From NCBI RefSeq assembly GCF_020150455.1, contig NZ_CP083740.1, positions 310,001 to 374,000 of the forward strand: a DNA stretch of 64,000 nucleotides, given 5' to 3'. The stretch is from Bremerella sp. TYQ1 (GTDB lineage Bacteria > Planctomycetota > Planctomycetia > Pirellulales > Pirellulaceae). Position 1 is the first letter of the stretch; each line of letters begins with the position of its first letter. The translations under genes were made by a program, and so were the position numbers. Below the pieces are notes generated by a model that searched no databases, had not been told where the DNA came from, and was given only the letters and a program-made list of their open reading frames with translations. Positions 9,420 to 16,684 of this stretch are shown piece by piece.

Positions 9420-9899
9420 ATGCACAAGGATGACAACGTGTTTCGAATGTTATCTAACGTAGTTCGCCGCGGCAGCATAGCCTTTGTTCTCGGTTTGCTG
9501 CCGCTTGTCGCCGGGTGCAATAACATGCCGACCGGCGATATCGTGCCGACAGTTCCTGCCGGCGGTGTGGTCACATTTCAAGGGAAACCGCTAGAGCATT
9601 ACCAGGTGCTTTTGCAGGCGGAAGACCAACGGCCTGCTTCAGGGATGACCGATGCCGATGGCAATTTCGTCCTCGGCACCAACGGCAAAGGAGACGGTGC
9701 CCCGGTCGGCATGCACAAAGTGGCCGTTCGGTATGTCGGCCCGCCGGACTTCGATCCCGAATCAGGCGGCATGGAATTCAAACCAATGCCACCTCCCAAA
9801 GTCAAAATCCCGGCGAAGTACTCCAGCATCGAGTCTTCCGGGCTGACGGTCGAAGTGCCGTCGGACGGGAATACCGAAATCGATCTGAAACTGCAATAA
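9420..9899 (+). CDS. Small lipoprotein, carboxypeptidase-regulatory-like domain
   Basis: The 159-residue product carries a lipobox (LPLVAGC) near residue 31 and then a beta-sandwich-like domain starting 'TVPAGGVVTFQGKPLEHYQVLL' with 'GMTDADGNFVLGT', typical of carboxypeptidase regulatory-like/transthyretin-type modules in planctomycete lipoproteins. It follows the DUF1559 gene by 38 bases and is probably cotranscribed, mirroring the pair at 1-1253. In-frame GTG 9438 and ATG 9447 are alternative starts that would shorten the leader to a more normal length. No enzymatic motif is visible. Confidence 0.85.
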   Translation: MHKDDNVFRMLSNVVRRGSIAFVLGLLPLVAGCNNMPTGDIVPTVPAGGVVTFQGKPLEHYQVLLQAEDQRPASGMTDADGNFVLGTNGKGDGAPVGMHKVAVRYVGPPDFDPESGGMEFKPMPPPKVKIPAKYSSIESSGLTVEVPSDGNTEIDLKLQ

Positions 9900-9923
9900 C
9901 GCCGTTTCTTTTGCCAATGGATA

Positions 9924-10604
9924 CTACCGGCTGTCGCCGATCGCTTCCAAGCCGAACAACAGGAAATCGACAGACGCCTTGTGCATTGCCACGAGGCGTT
10001 TGACGATCGAGCCGTCGAGCCACGCCTCTTTGGTTTGTGGCTGCTTGACAACAAGCGAACGCATTTTCAAATAGAAAACATGCTCGTGCTCGGCGTAATC
10101 GGAGTAGCCACGCGGCATCGACTTGAGTGGATCGATCGGGTCGAACTCGAAGCCGGCACGCTGCATCTTCTTGGCAACTTTGGTGAACTGTTTCGGCTCT
10201 TCAATAATGCGGTCGCGGATCAGGTTCAGCACCTTCGTATCGAGGCAATAAAATCCTGCCGCTAGAAATCCGCCTTCCGCCGATAGATGCGCATACAGCA
10301 GCGCCGAGTCTTGGTTCTTGTTACCGGAAGGGGTGAGCAGTCCGCCGATGTGTTCCTTGTAGGGGCGTTTGTCGTGCGAAAAACGAACGTCTCGGGGCAG
10401 GCGAAACATGGTTTGCTTGCTGCCGGAACAAGGGAGTTTGGCGTTCTTCAGCTTCGTACTGACCGTTTCCAGCATCTCGGCGAACGGCTGGAGCAGGTGC
10501 TCTTTCAAGTCGTCTTTGTTTTCGTGATACCACTCGCGATTGTTGTTATCGTGGATCTCTTTGAGAAGCTGAAACGATTTCTTGGTGAACCCGATGTCGG
10601 CCAT
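9924..10604 (-). CDS. DUF2461 family protein
   Basis: The 226-residue product, from the ATG at 10604, matches the DUF2461/TIGR02453 family from end to end: 'GFTKKSFQLLKEIHDNNNREW' (split over the N-terminus), 'FRLPRDVRFSHDKRPYKEH', 'LYAHLSAEGGFLAAGFYC' and 'FEFDPIDPLKSMPRGY'. These proteins are soluble, about 220 residues long and widespread in bacteria; no biochemical role is established. The longer frame to 10685 has no better start. It lies convergent to the lipoprotein gene and divergent from the gene at 10712. Confidence 0.88.
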   Translation of the reverse strand: MADIGFTKKSFQLLKEIHDNNNREWYHENKDDLKEHLLQPFAEMLETVSTKLKNAKLPCSGSKQTMFRLPRDVRFSHDKRPYKEHIGGLLTPSGNKNQDSALLYAHLSAEGGFLAAGFYCLDTKVLNLIRDRIIEEPKQFTKVAKKMQRAGFEFDPIDPLKSMPRGYSDYAEHEHVFYLKMRSLVVKQPQTKEAWLDGSIVKRLVAMHKASVDFLLFGLEAIGDSR

Positions 10605-10711
10605 GATGCTCGTTGATTGAGGAGTAAGAGTGTTGCGTGAACGGCTTGCCTCATTCAACCGTGCGTGCAGAAAATGTGCAACCAAGGAAGCCGGGAAGAA
10701 GCCAGTCCGAA

Positions 10712-11221
10712 ATGAACGCGGAAACCCTGAAAAAACTGTTAGATGCCACTGGGCCCATTGCCGTTGCAGAAATCCGACCGGCGTTTGTATCGAGCGATCT
10801 AACGGTCCGCGGGATGCTACGCGAGTTACTTACACGGCATCGCCATCGCATTCAGCCGAAGCCGAGCGACGTCCGCTGCCATCAAATCGTCGCAGGCTAT
10901 CTGCTCCTCTGTATCGAAAAGCAGGACGAATCAAGCGAGTACGTTTGTTCCGGCTACGAAGCCACACGCGACTTGCTAGGGCACTTGCAATTGTGGGAGC
11001 AAGGGAGAAGCGAGCTACGCCCCCTTGTCGAGGAAATGCTCGATGAACTACGGCAGCTTTACCTGCGTTCCGACGACGCAACACGGCTCTGCATCGAGAA
11101 TGGCTTCCTCGAACATTACCTGGCCGATCGCACGAAGCTCAAACAGTTTGAAGACTGGCAGGCCGATCCGGTTACCGCCAAAGCCATCGAGAACGCAATC
11201 GAGTTCTGGTACGAAAGCTAG
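10712..11221 (+). CDS. Hypothetical cytoplasmic protein, 169 aa
   Basis: The ATG at 10712 gives a 169-residue acidic, helix-rich protein without signal peptide or membrane segment. Visible features are 'AGYLLLCIEKQDESSEYVCSG' (overall a leucine/acid-rich helical core) and 'LVEEMLDELRQLYLRSDDA' followed by 'CIENGFLEHYL'; the second half looks like a small helical bundle. I cannot name a family. A longer frame starts at 10637 but overlaps the divergent promoter region. It is followed directly by the REP-like repeat cluster. Confidence 0.7.
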   Translation: MNAETLKKLLDATGPIAVAEIRPAFVSSDLTVRGMLRELLTRHRHRIQPKPSDVRCHQIVAGYLLLCIEKQDESSEYVCSGYEATRDLLGHLQLWEQGRSELRPLVEEMLDELRQLYLRSDDATRLCIENGFLEHYLADRTKLKQFEDWQADPVTAKAIENAIEFWYES

Positions 11222-11234
11222 TCGACGCTATCCT

Positions 11235-11368
11235 AGCCCCGAAGGGGCGGCAGAAAATAGCCAGGGGCGCAAGCCCCTGGTAAGTGATCCAAAGATGGTA
11301 AGCCCTGAAAGGGCGACAGAAGCATTGAGTGCACAACATTCAGTCGCCCCGTTGGGGCTTTCTCGCTG
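11235..11368 (+). repeat. REP-like cluster of GC-rich inverted repeats
   Basis: Four short hairpins lie within about 125 bases: GCCCC-GAA-GGGGC (11236-11248), CCAGGGGC-GCAA-GCCCCTGG (11261-11280), GCCCT-GAA-AGGGC (11302-11314) and GCCCC-GTT-GGGGC (11346-11358). The first and third share a direct flank (AGCCC..GAA..GGGCGRCAGA), and the fourth is the same unit in the opposite orientation. This head-to-tail plus inverted layout is that of a REP/BIME-type element; I know similar units from planctomycete intergenic regions. It sits between two genes and may also act as a transcript end or mRNA stabiliser for the gene at 10712. Confidence 0.75.
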
Positions 11369-11418
11369 CCAATCTTCCTGAGATTATCGCTAGGCAGCTT
11401 CATGCGTTGAAAAGGGGT

Positions 11419-12417
11419 TTAATCCTTCAAACCGACTTCAAAGGCCTGTTGGAATAGCTCGAAGTTTTCGATGTGCGGAAGATGACCGAGGCCGGGGAGT
11501 TCGATGACTTCGATGTCGGGGTTACGGGCTTTGACCTGGGAGCCTAGTAGATCGTACCGTCCCAATTCGTAGTCGACGCCATCTCGTTTCCAATTGCGTC
11601 CAGGCCCCGTGCGATCCCGCGTTCCAAGGATCAGCGTGACAGGCACCTGAAAGTCTTTGAACTCTTCGATGACCGGTTGCGTGAAGATCACGTCGTAGGT
11701 CAGCGCATTCACGTAGGCAAGATCTTTCCAGTCAGGCCCTTGCACCCAACCGACCAAGGGCTCGGTCAGCGCGGCATAGTCATCGTTCCATGCCCCGTCG
11801 TAATAGTTCTTCTTCTGATACGCGACGATCTTCTCGGGGGCTTGCTGCAATTCGTTCTGATAGAAGAAATCGACGTCCTTGTACTGGACATATTGAAGGT
11901 AGTTTTCCAGGCCAATCGGATTGACCAGAATCAGCTTCTGCGTGGTATCGGGGTAGAGCAGGGCAAAGCGGGAAGCGAGCATGCCACCCATCGAATGCCC
12001 AACGACAATCGTGTTGTCGACGTTCAACGACTCGAGCAATCCCTTCGTGTTTTGGGCGAACGCGGGAAAGCTGTACTGGTAGTCTTTCGGTTTGCTCGAC
12101 TTGCCGAACCCAATCTGATCGGGCATCAGCACGCCGTAACCCTGCGACTGCAGCAGTTTCGCAGTCGATTGCCAATACGCTCCGTTAAAATTCTTCCCAT
12201 GCAGCAGCGTCACAACCGGTTTGCTGTCGTCCTTGGCTGGCAGAAACATGTAAGCCATTTCCAGCTTCTGCCCCTGCGATTCAAACTCGTAGGTCTTCAC
12301 CGGAAAAGGATATTCGTACTCGGTCAGACGTTGATCAAACGACAGATCTTCTGATTGAGCCAGCAGCGTCGACGGCAGTATGGCCATCGCGGCAAGTAGT
12401 AATAGCGAACGCAACAT
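11419..12417 (-). CDS. Exported alpha/beta-hydrolase
   Basis: The ATG at 12417, preceded by AAGGGGA, begins a signal peptide (MLRSLLLLAAMAILPSTLLAQ); the frame extends to 12642 but that part is not coding-like. The 332-residue protein has all parts of a classical alpha/beta-hydrolase: 'VTLLHGKNFNG' oxyanion segment, nucleophile elbow 'VVGHSMGGMLAS', the acid in 'LILGTRDRTGPG' and the catalytic histidine in 'LPGLGHLPHIE'. The closest well-known relatives are proline iminopeptidase/epoxide hydrolase/haloalkane dehalogenase-type enzymes, but the substrate cannot be assigned. Monocistronic. Confidence 0.88.
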   Translation of the reverse strand: MLRSLLLLAAMAILPSTLLAQSEDLSFDQRLTEYEYPFPVKTYEFESQGQKLEMAYMFLPAKDDSKPVVTLLHGKNFNGAYWQSTAKLLQSQGYGVLMPDQIGFGKSSKPKDYQYSFPAFAQNTKGLLESLNVDNTIVVGHSMGGMLASRFALLYPDTTQKLILVNPIGLENYLQYVQYKDVDFFYQNELQQAPEKIVAYQKKNYYDGAWNDDYAALTEPLVGWVQGPDWKDLAYVNALTYDVIFTQPVIEEFKDFQVPVTLILGTRDRTGPGRNWKRDGVDYELGRYDLLGSQVKARNPDIEVIELPGLGHLPHIENFELFQQAFEVGLKD

Positions 12418-12784
12418 GGTTTCCCCTTTAGCCAATAGTTGTTCCAACGAATACCAGGATTGTAGCGCGGCTAAGTGTCTCGCCAATCCCGCCTGAATGG
12501 GGAAGGCTGGCAGATTAATTTCAGAATCCGGCAGGAAGAAAATTAGAAATCGTCGTAAATTTGGCCTGCCGACCGGTAGAAGAGTGTGACTGAAGTGATG
12601 TTGAACTCTTGTAGAGTTAATTATAAGTAAGTTTGCGTACAAGCTACAAGAAATATTCGCATGGTTATGTGGTAAGCGTACGCAAGATTGCGCGGATAGA
12701 TGGGCCTGAAATGCGGAATAAAACCAAAAAACGCCCCTGCAAATACAGGGGCGTTTCGAGTTTATTGAGTTTCGTTCTGGCAGG
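12418..12784. other. Intergenic region, 367 bases
   Basis: This gap lies upstream of the hydrolase (minus strand) and downstream of the 598-aa protein gene (minus strand). Its only clear element is the terminator hairpin at 12729-12756. The rest, 12418-12728, must hold the hydrolase promoter, but I see no convincing -35/-10 pair. Open frames across it show no coding character. Confidence 0.5.
12722..12756 (-). terminator. Intrinsic terminator of the 598-aa protein gene
   Basis: A perfect 11-bp inverted repeat (AAACGCCCCTG at 12729-12739, CAGGGGCGTTT at 12746-12756) with a 6-base loop. On the minus strand it is followed by a T-rich run (TTTGGTTT), so it ends transcription of the gene whose stop codon is at 12785. 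It is the clearest intrinsic terminator in the first third of the window. Confidence 0.88.
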
Positions 12785-14581
12785 CTATTCCGAATCGCGC
12801 TTCAACGTAAAGCCAACCCAATGCAGGCCTGTTTCGTCGTCCACCATGATCGACCCGCTCGGGGCGAGGTACTTGCTGATCACGTTGAAGTCCGGCAACG
12901 GGTTCGCTTCCAAGTTGCCTTGGAGGTTGTTGAAGAAGTCGTTTCGTTCAGCTCGCTGGCTGATGAAATTACGCGTCGAATCGGCTTGAACCAACTCGTA
13001 AATCATTCGCAGGCTTTCTTCCGGACGAGCAAAACTGACCATCGCCAGTTTGCGTTCGCCGGCTTGTTCCTGGAGTTGATTCAGCACGAGCTTGAAGCTC
13101 AAGTCGTCCGCCAGGCGAGGAATATCGCCACCATGCGTCATCGCAATATGTTCGACGATTCCAGGGCGATCGGCGAAGAAGAGGAAGTCGCCAATCAATC
13201 CGAAGCAAGGCTCAGGACGAAGGGTTCGGCGGTTCTCCATCCGTCGGCGACGATCTTCCGGCACGTCTTCGGGAATCGGGGCATTGCCGACGTTGGCCGA
13301 GTAATAGGTCGCATCGCCGAAGTTCTTCTTCTCGACAATGTCGTTCAACCGTGGCAGCGACTCGACGATGCGGTCGATGGTTCGCTGCATGGCGGCTCGA
13401 TCTTTCACTTTGGCGGCGATAAACGTGGCCTGACTGTTGATCCGAGCTGGCGGTTCGTACCACTGAACCAGGGTGAACTTCCCTTCCAAGTTGTCGAGCA
13501 CTTCGGTCTTGAAGTCGATGCCGGTTCGTTGGTTAATTCGGCGGTCGATGTCCTCGGCAAGCTTGCCTTCGCCGAAGATGCTGTCGTAGAGGTTTTCCAG
13601 TGCTCCGTAGCATTTCTCGACGTCCCAATTGCTTGTCATATAGTTGGTTACGTCTTCCGGTACCCAGACTTCCGGGTCGGTCGAAGCATTCTTCAACGCG
13701 ATCATTTCGATGACGCCGGTGCGAGGACGTTCGAGCATGATGTGCAAGTGCCCAATCGAGTCGAAGTCTTCCGTAGCGAAGATGTTGCTACCGCCGATCG
13801 CTTTGATTCCGTCGAGACCAAGCACTGGGAGGAAACCCATCACGTAACCGCCGCCAGGCTGATCTCGGGTGACCGTGCGAAGGCCATCGATTGGATTGAC
13901 GTACCAAATCATCTGGGCCGGCTCGTCTTTGGTACCTCGCGAAGCGGAAACAATGGTGCTGAACCGATCGTCCGATGCGAGGCTGTCTTCACGTTCGCCG
14001 GACCAATTATCGAGCGAGTCTTCGACTGCTTCAATTCGGTTGGAAAGCAGCAGCGTATTCTCGTGAATGCAAACGGCCAATGGACCATTATTGCCGCGAA
14101 TTAGAGTGATTTCGGCATCTTTGTGCTTGTTGCGTTCGATCAACGCACCGTCGTTGCCGGCAACGGTTTCGAGCAAGCTGAGGACTCGTTCGACCACGCG
14201 AGTGTCTTCCCCCAAGTCGCACAAGATGAGCACGCCAGGATTGCCTTCCTGCATTGCGACAACCCCAATCGCCAATTCGCCCTGGGGGATACTCAAGATT
14301 TCTTCGAGCGTCAGGCCACTTCGTTCCTCGGCATTGGCGGCCCACTGCTTGAGTGTCTGCCAGATGCCGTTGATGAAGGGCTGCATCTGCGGGTCGTTCG
14401 CCGCTTTACCGATCGAGGTTTGCTCGAGTTTGGCAATAAAATCTTGTGTGTCGGCGACACGAAGGAACGCGAACGTCTGATCGGAAATGATCCGAGCGGC
14501 ATTGGGACGCTCGGCCAAAACGCTGGAAATGAGCAGCGTGGAAAGCAAAAGGCCAAGAAGTGGGGTGATACGGCGTTTCAT
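12785..14581 (-). CDS. Exported protein of unknown function, 598 aa (DUF3352-like)
   Basis: I place the start at the ATG at 14581, eight bases after AAGG; a GTG three codons upstream is possible. The product has a signal peptide (MKRRITPLLGLLLSTLLISSVLAE) and no further membrane segment. The layout of repeated 'FAFLRVADTQDFIAKLEQTSIG..', 'GELAIGVV', 'VLILCDLGEDTRVVERVLSLLE', 'LLLSNRIEAVEDSLDNW' and 'FADRPGIVEHIAM' elements recalls DUF3352-type proteins that occur widely in planctomycetes and cyanobacteria. No catalytic motif is visible. It is monocistronic, with its own intrinsic terminator at 12722-12756. Confidence 0.78.
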   Translation of the reverse strand: MKRRITPLLGLLLSTLLISSVLAERPNAARIISDQTFAFLRVADTQDFIAKLEQTSIGKAANDPQMQPFINGIWQTLKQWAANAEERSGLTLEEILSIPQGELAIGVVAMQEGNPGVLILCDLGEDTRVVERVLSLLETVAGNDGALIERNKHKDAEITLIRGNNGPLAVCIHENTLLLSNRIEAVEDSLDNWSGEREDSLASDDRFSTIVSASRGTKDEPAQMIWYVNPIDGLRTVTRDQPGGGYVMGFLPVLGLDGIKAIGGSNIFATEDFDSIGHLHIMLERPRTGVIEMIALKNASTDPEVWVPEDVTNYMTSNWDVEKCYGALENLYDSIFGEGKLAEDIDRRINQRTGIDFKTEVLDNLEGKFTLVQWYEPPARINSQATFIAAKVKDRAAMQRTIDRIVESLPRLNDIVEKKNFGDATYYSANVGNAPIPEDVPEDRRRRMENRRTLRPEPCFGLIGDFLFFADRPGIVEHIAMTHGGDIPRLADDLSFKLVLNQLQEQAGERKLAMVSFARPEESLRMIYELVQADSTRNFISQRAERNDFFNNLQGNLEANPLPDFNVISKYLAPSGSIMVDDETGLHWVGFTLKRDSE

Positions 14582-14946
14582 TGAAGGCACCTTAACTGGT
14601 GGAGAGCTAAGCGTTTGTGTTCAGGGTAACTCATCAGAATTACCTGATCCGGTCAGGCAAAGTTTCAAGATTGTTCGGGAAACTTCTGCTGGGGTACCCT
14701 GCCGGGGTAGTGGGCGCGTAGCGAAGGGACGTATTGTGCCGGCTTGATGCATTTCGCGGGGGATAGCAGTGCCAAACGACGATACGAGAGATACCCTATC
14801 TTCGCGCAATTGGGCGACGAGGATGACTCCGCGGAGCCAGTGGACGCAAGAATTCTACTTGGAACAGAAACACTTCCGCGCGATAATGGGGTTAATGATA
14901 GGCGCGGTATCCCTGGACAAGCGGCTCGCCAAGGACGAGAAGAATC
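14582..14946. other. Divergent intergenic region, 365 bases
   Basis: This region separates the 598-aa protein gene (minus) from the BON-domain gene (plus) and should contain both promoters. I see only short imperfect inverted repeats (for example CCTGA-TCCGG-TCAGG near 14643-14660) and no convincing promoter hexamers. A 65-codon frame at 14769-14966 overlaps the BON start and has no coding support. Confidence 0.45.
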
Positions 14947-15684
14947 ATGCGATTGAACCGAATTGAGATCTTTGCCATCGCCATCTGCAGCGCCCTCACT
15001 TGCGGACTAGCCAGCGCCCAAGCGCAAGGCCAGTCGGTCAACTCCGATACGCTGCAACAACCAAGCTCCGGTTTCGGTTCAGGGTTCAATTCCAACTCGG
15101 GTGGAACGATCAGCAGCTCCGGGACCAACATGTTTTCTTCACCACTGCCAAGTCCTTCGTTTTCGGACGGATCGACATCTTCCGGTAGCGGGACATCCAG
15201 TGGCTTGGGCGGATCAGGCGACGCCAGTGCTGCTTCTTCTTTGATGCAGCAGAATCAATTGAATCCGTTTGGAGGCGGAACCACAGGAACTGGTGGCAGC
15301 GGATTCAACTTCGGTGGAGCCAACTCGGCTCGAAGCAGCTTCGGTCGCTTCGGAGCGTTCGGCAACATGTTCAACAACCAGGCGTTTCAAAATGGATTCG
15401 GCCAGGATGACACGCCCCGACTACCGACCAAGTTGACGGTGAAGTTCGACCATCCGGTCGTTCCGTCGAACCTGGTCAGTGCCGACATCACGCGCCGCAT
15501 CCGAAAGATGCAACGCTTCTCGGGCATTACCGTGACTGTGGAAGACCGGGTGGCCACAGTGACGGGGATTGTGGAGTCGGAAGATGATTTGCGGTTGGTT
15601 GACCGATTTGTGTCGTTGGAAGTTGGTGTGTCATCGGTGGTGAACCAACTTGAATTGCAGGAGCCATCGCCTGCCGACCGGTAA
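14947..15684 (+). CDS. Exported BON-domain protein
   Basis: The 245-residue product has a signal peptide (MRLNRIEIFAIAICSALTCG, cleavage near AQAQG), a long low-complexity linker rich in Ser, Gly and Asn (residues about 35-155), and a C-terminal BON-type domain (about 170-240; 'ADITRRIRKMQRFSGITVTVEDRVATV.. ESEDDLRLVDRFVSLEVGV' over its length). BON domains are thought to bind phospholipids or act in envelope maintenance and are also found in some secretins. It converges on the secretion cluster, and its last 158 bases are antisense to the end of the lipoprotein gene at 15527-16657. Confidence 0.85.
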   Translation: MRLNRIEIFAIAICSALTCGLASAQAQGQSVNSDTLQQPSSGFGSGFNSNSGGTISSSGTNMFSSPLPSPSFSDGSTSSGSGTSSGLGGSGDASAASSLMQQNQLNPFGGGTTGTGGSGFNFGGANSARSSFGRFGAFGNMFNNQAFQNGFGQDDTPRLPTKLTVKFDHPVVPSNLVSADITRRIRKMQRFSGITVTVEDRVATVTGIVESEDDLRLVDRFVSLEVGVSSVVNQLELQEPSPADR

Positions 15685-16657
15685 TCGCTTGACCGCTGGC
15701 GAGGTAATCGCTGTAGGCTTTCGAGTCGGCAAAGTCAGGGCGGAACGTTTGTAAGTTCACCCCTGGCTTCAACTGCATCGACTGCGGTGCACGGCTTTGG
15801 TAGGGGCTTCCCTGGTAATTGCTTGCCGCTTGGTCCATCAATGGCTGGCTCGGCTGTTGCACCTGAGGCGTTGCCATCTGCCGATATACGTTCGACATAT
15901 TTGGCTGCGGACGCGATTGCGACTGCATACCAGGCGTCACGTAGCGAAGTCGTTCTTCCATGGAGTTAGGAAGATGAATCGTCGTTGTGCGTAACTGAGC
16001 ACCATTCGGCTGAGCCGCTGGCGTTTGTTGATATGGCATCGCCTGCGGTGGATTCCGCTGGTAGTTTACCTGGGCGACTTCCTGTCCAACATAGTCGCTT
16101 GGGCTTGGCTGCTGATTAGGCATCGACGGCTGTTCTTCGCCGTTCTTTTTGACGCCCATCAGCAAGTGCTTGCTTTGTTCGCTCATGATGAGCTGACCGG
16201 TTGCGGTGCGGAAGAAAGGAGCCAGCGTGATTTCCTTTTGCTCGCCACCGGCGCGATCCCATGGAATCCAGAAGCTGTAGGAATGTCCCAGCTTCGACAT
16301 GCTGTAATGCGATTGTAGCTTGTCGGCCTCGAAAACGAACTTCCGATCCGGACGTTCGTTGTCGATGTTGCCTTCCAACGCGTCGTCGTAGCCATAAATG
16401 GTCAGTTGCCCTTCAACGCGAACCGGTTTTTGCGATTCGTCATAGAAGTGAATTCGACCTCCGAAACCACGTGTTGGTGGGTCGTGTGGGTTATAGCGGA
16501 CGGCGTCCTTCCACGTTACGACCATCTTCAGTGGTATTTTGTATTCCGGCTCGTCCGATTCCCAAGGCATGCTCGGCATCTTCCCGAAGGAAGAGCAACC
16601 GCTTGTCGTGAGAACGGTCAGGCAAACCAAACTAATTGCAAATGCGATGCGCTGCAT
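15527..16657 (-). CDS. Lipoprotein downstream of the cluster A secretin gene
   Basis: The ATG at 16657 gives a 376-residue protein with a lipobox-like segment (LTVLTTSGC, Cys about residue 20). Residues 45-200 form a beta-rich domain ('KMVVTWKDAVRYNPHDPPTRGFGGRI', a 26-residue stretch beginning about residue 45, then 'LGHSYSFWIPWDRAG'), and the remaining 170 residues are Pro/Gln/Met-rich and probably disordered. It starts 27 bases after the secretin stop codon and is very likely cotranscribed with it, so a role as outer-membrane partner or pilotin-like factor is attractive but unproven. Its last 158 bases overlap the BON-domain coding region on the other strand. Confidence 0.78.
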   Translation of the reverse strand: MQRIAFAISLVCLTVLTTSGCSSFGKMPSMPWESDEPEYKIPLKMVVTWKDAVRYNPHDPPTRGFGGRIHFYDESQKPVRVEGQLTIYGYDDALEGNIDNERPDRKFVFEADKLQSHYSMSKLGHSYSFWIPWDRAGGEQKEITLAPFFRTATGQLIMSEQSKHLLMGVKKNGEEQPSMPNQQPSPSDYVGQEVAQVNYQRNPPQAMPYQQTPAAQPNGAQLRTTTIHLPNSMEERLRYVTPGMQSQSRPQPNMSNVYRQMATPQVQQPSQPLMDQAASNYQGSPYQSRAPQSMQLKPGVNLQTFRPDFADSKAYSDYLASGQAITGRQAMAPAIQVGSPPMTHQLPTTQIGQPTANHLPTPQSPSLWPPGLPQSR

Positions 16658-16684
16658 GATGGTAGCTCCTAAGTTCTTCACGAG

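Noticed and set aside
11025..11381. Plus-strand frame running through the REP-like cluster
   Set aside because: It overlaps the 169-aa gene in another frame and its end is a translation of the repeats, a known type of false gene.
12821..14104. Long plus-strand frame (427 codons) opposite the 598-aa protein gene
   Set aside because: Its translation has no export or family features, whereas the opposite strand has a signal peptide, ribosome-binding site and terminator.
14769..14966. 65-codon frame upstream of the BON-domain gene
   Set aside because: GTG start without ribosome-binding site, overlaps the BON start by 20 bases and has no recognisable features.
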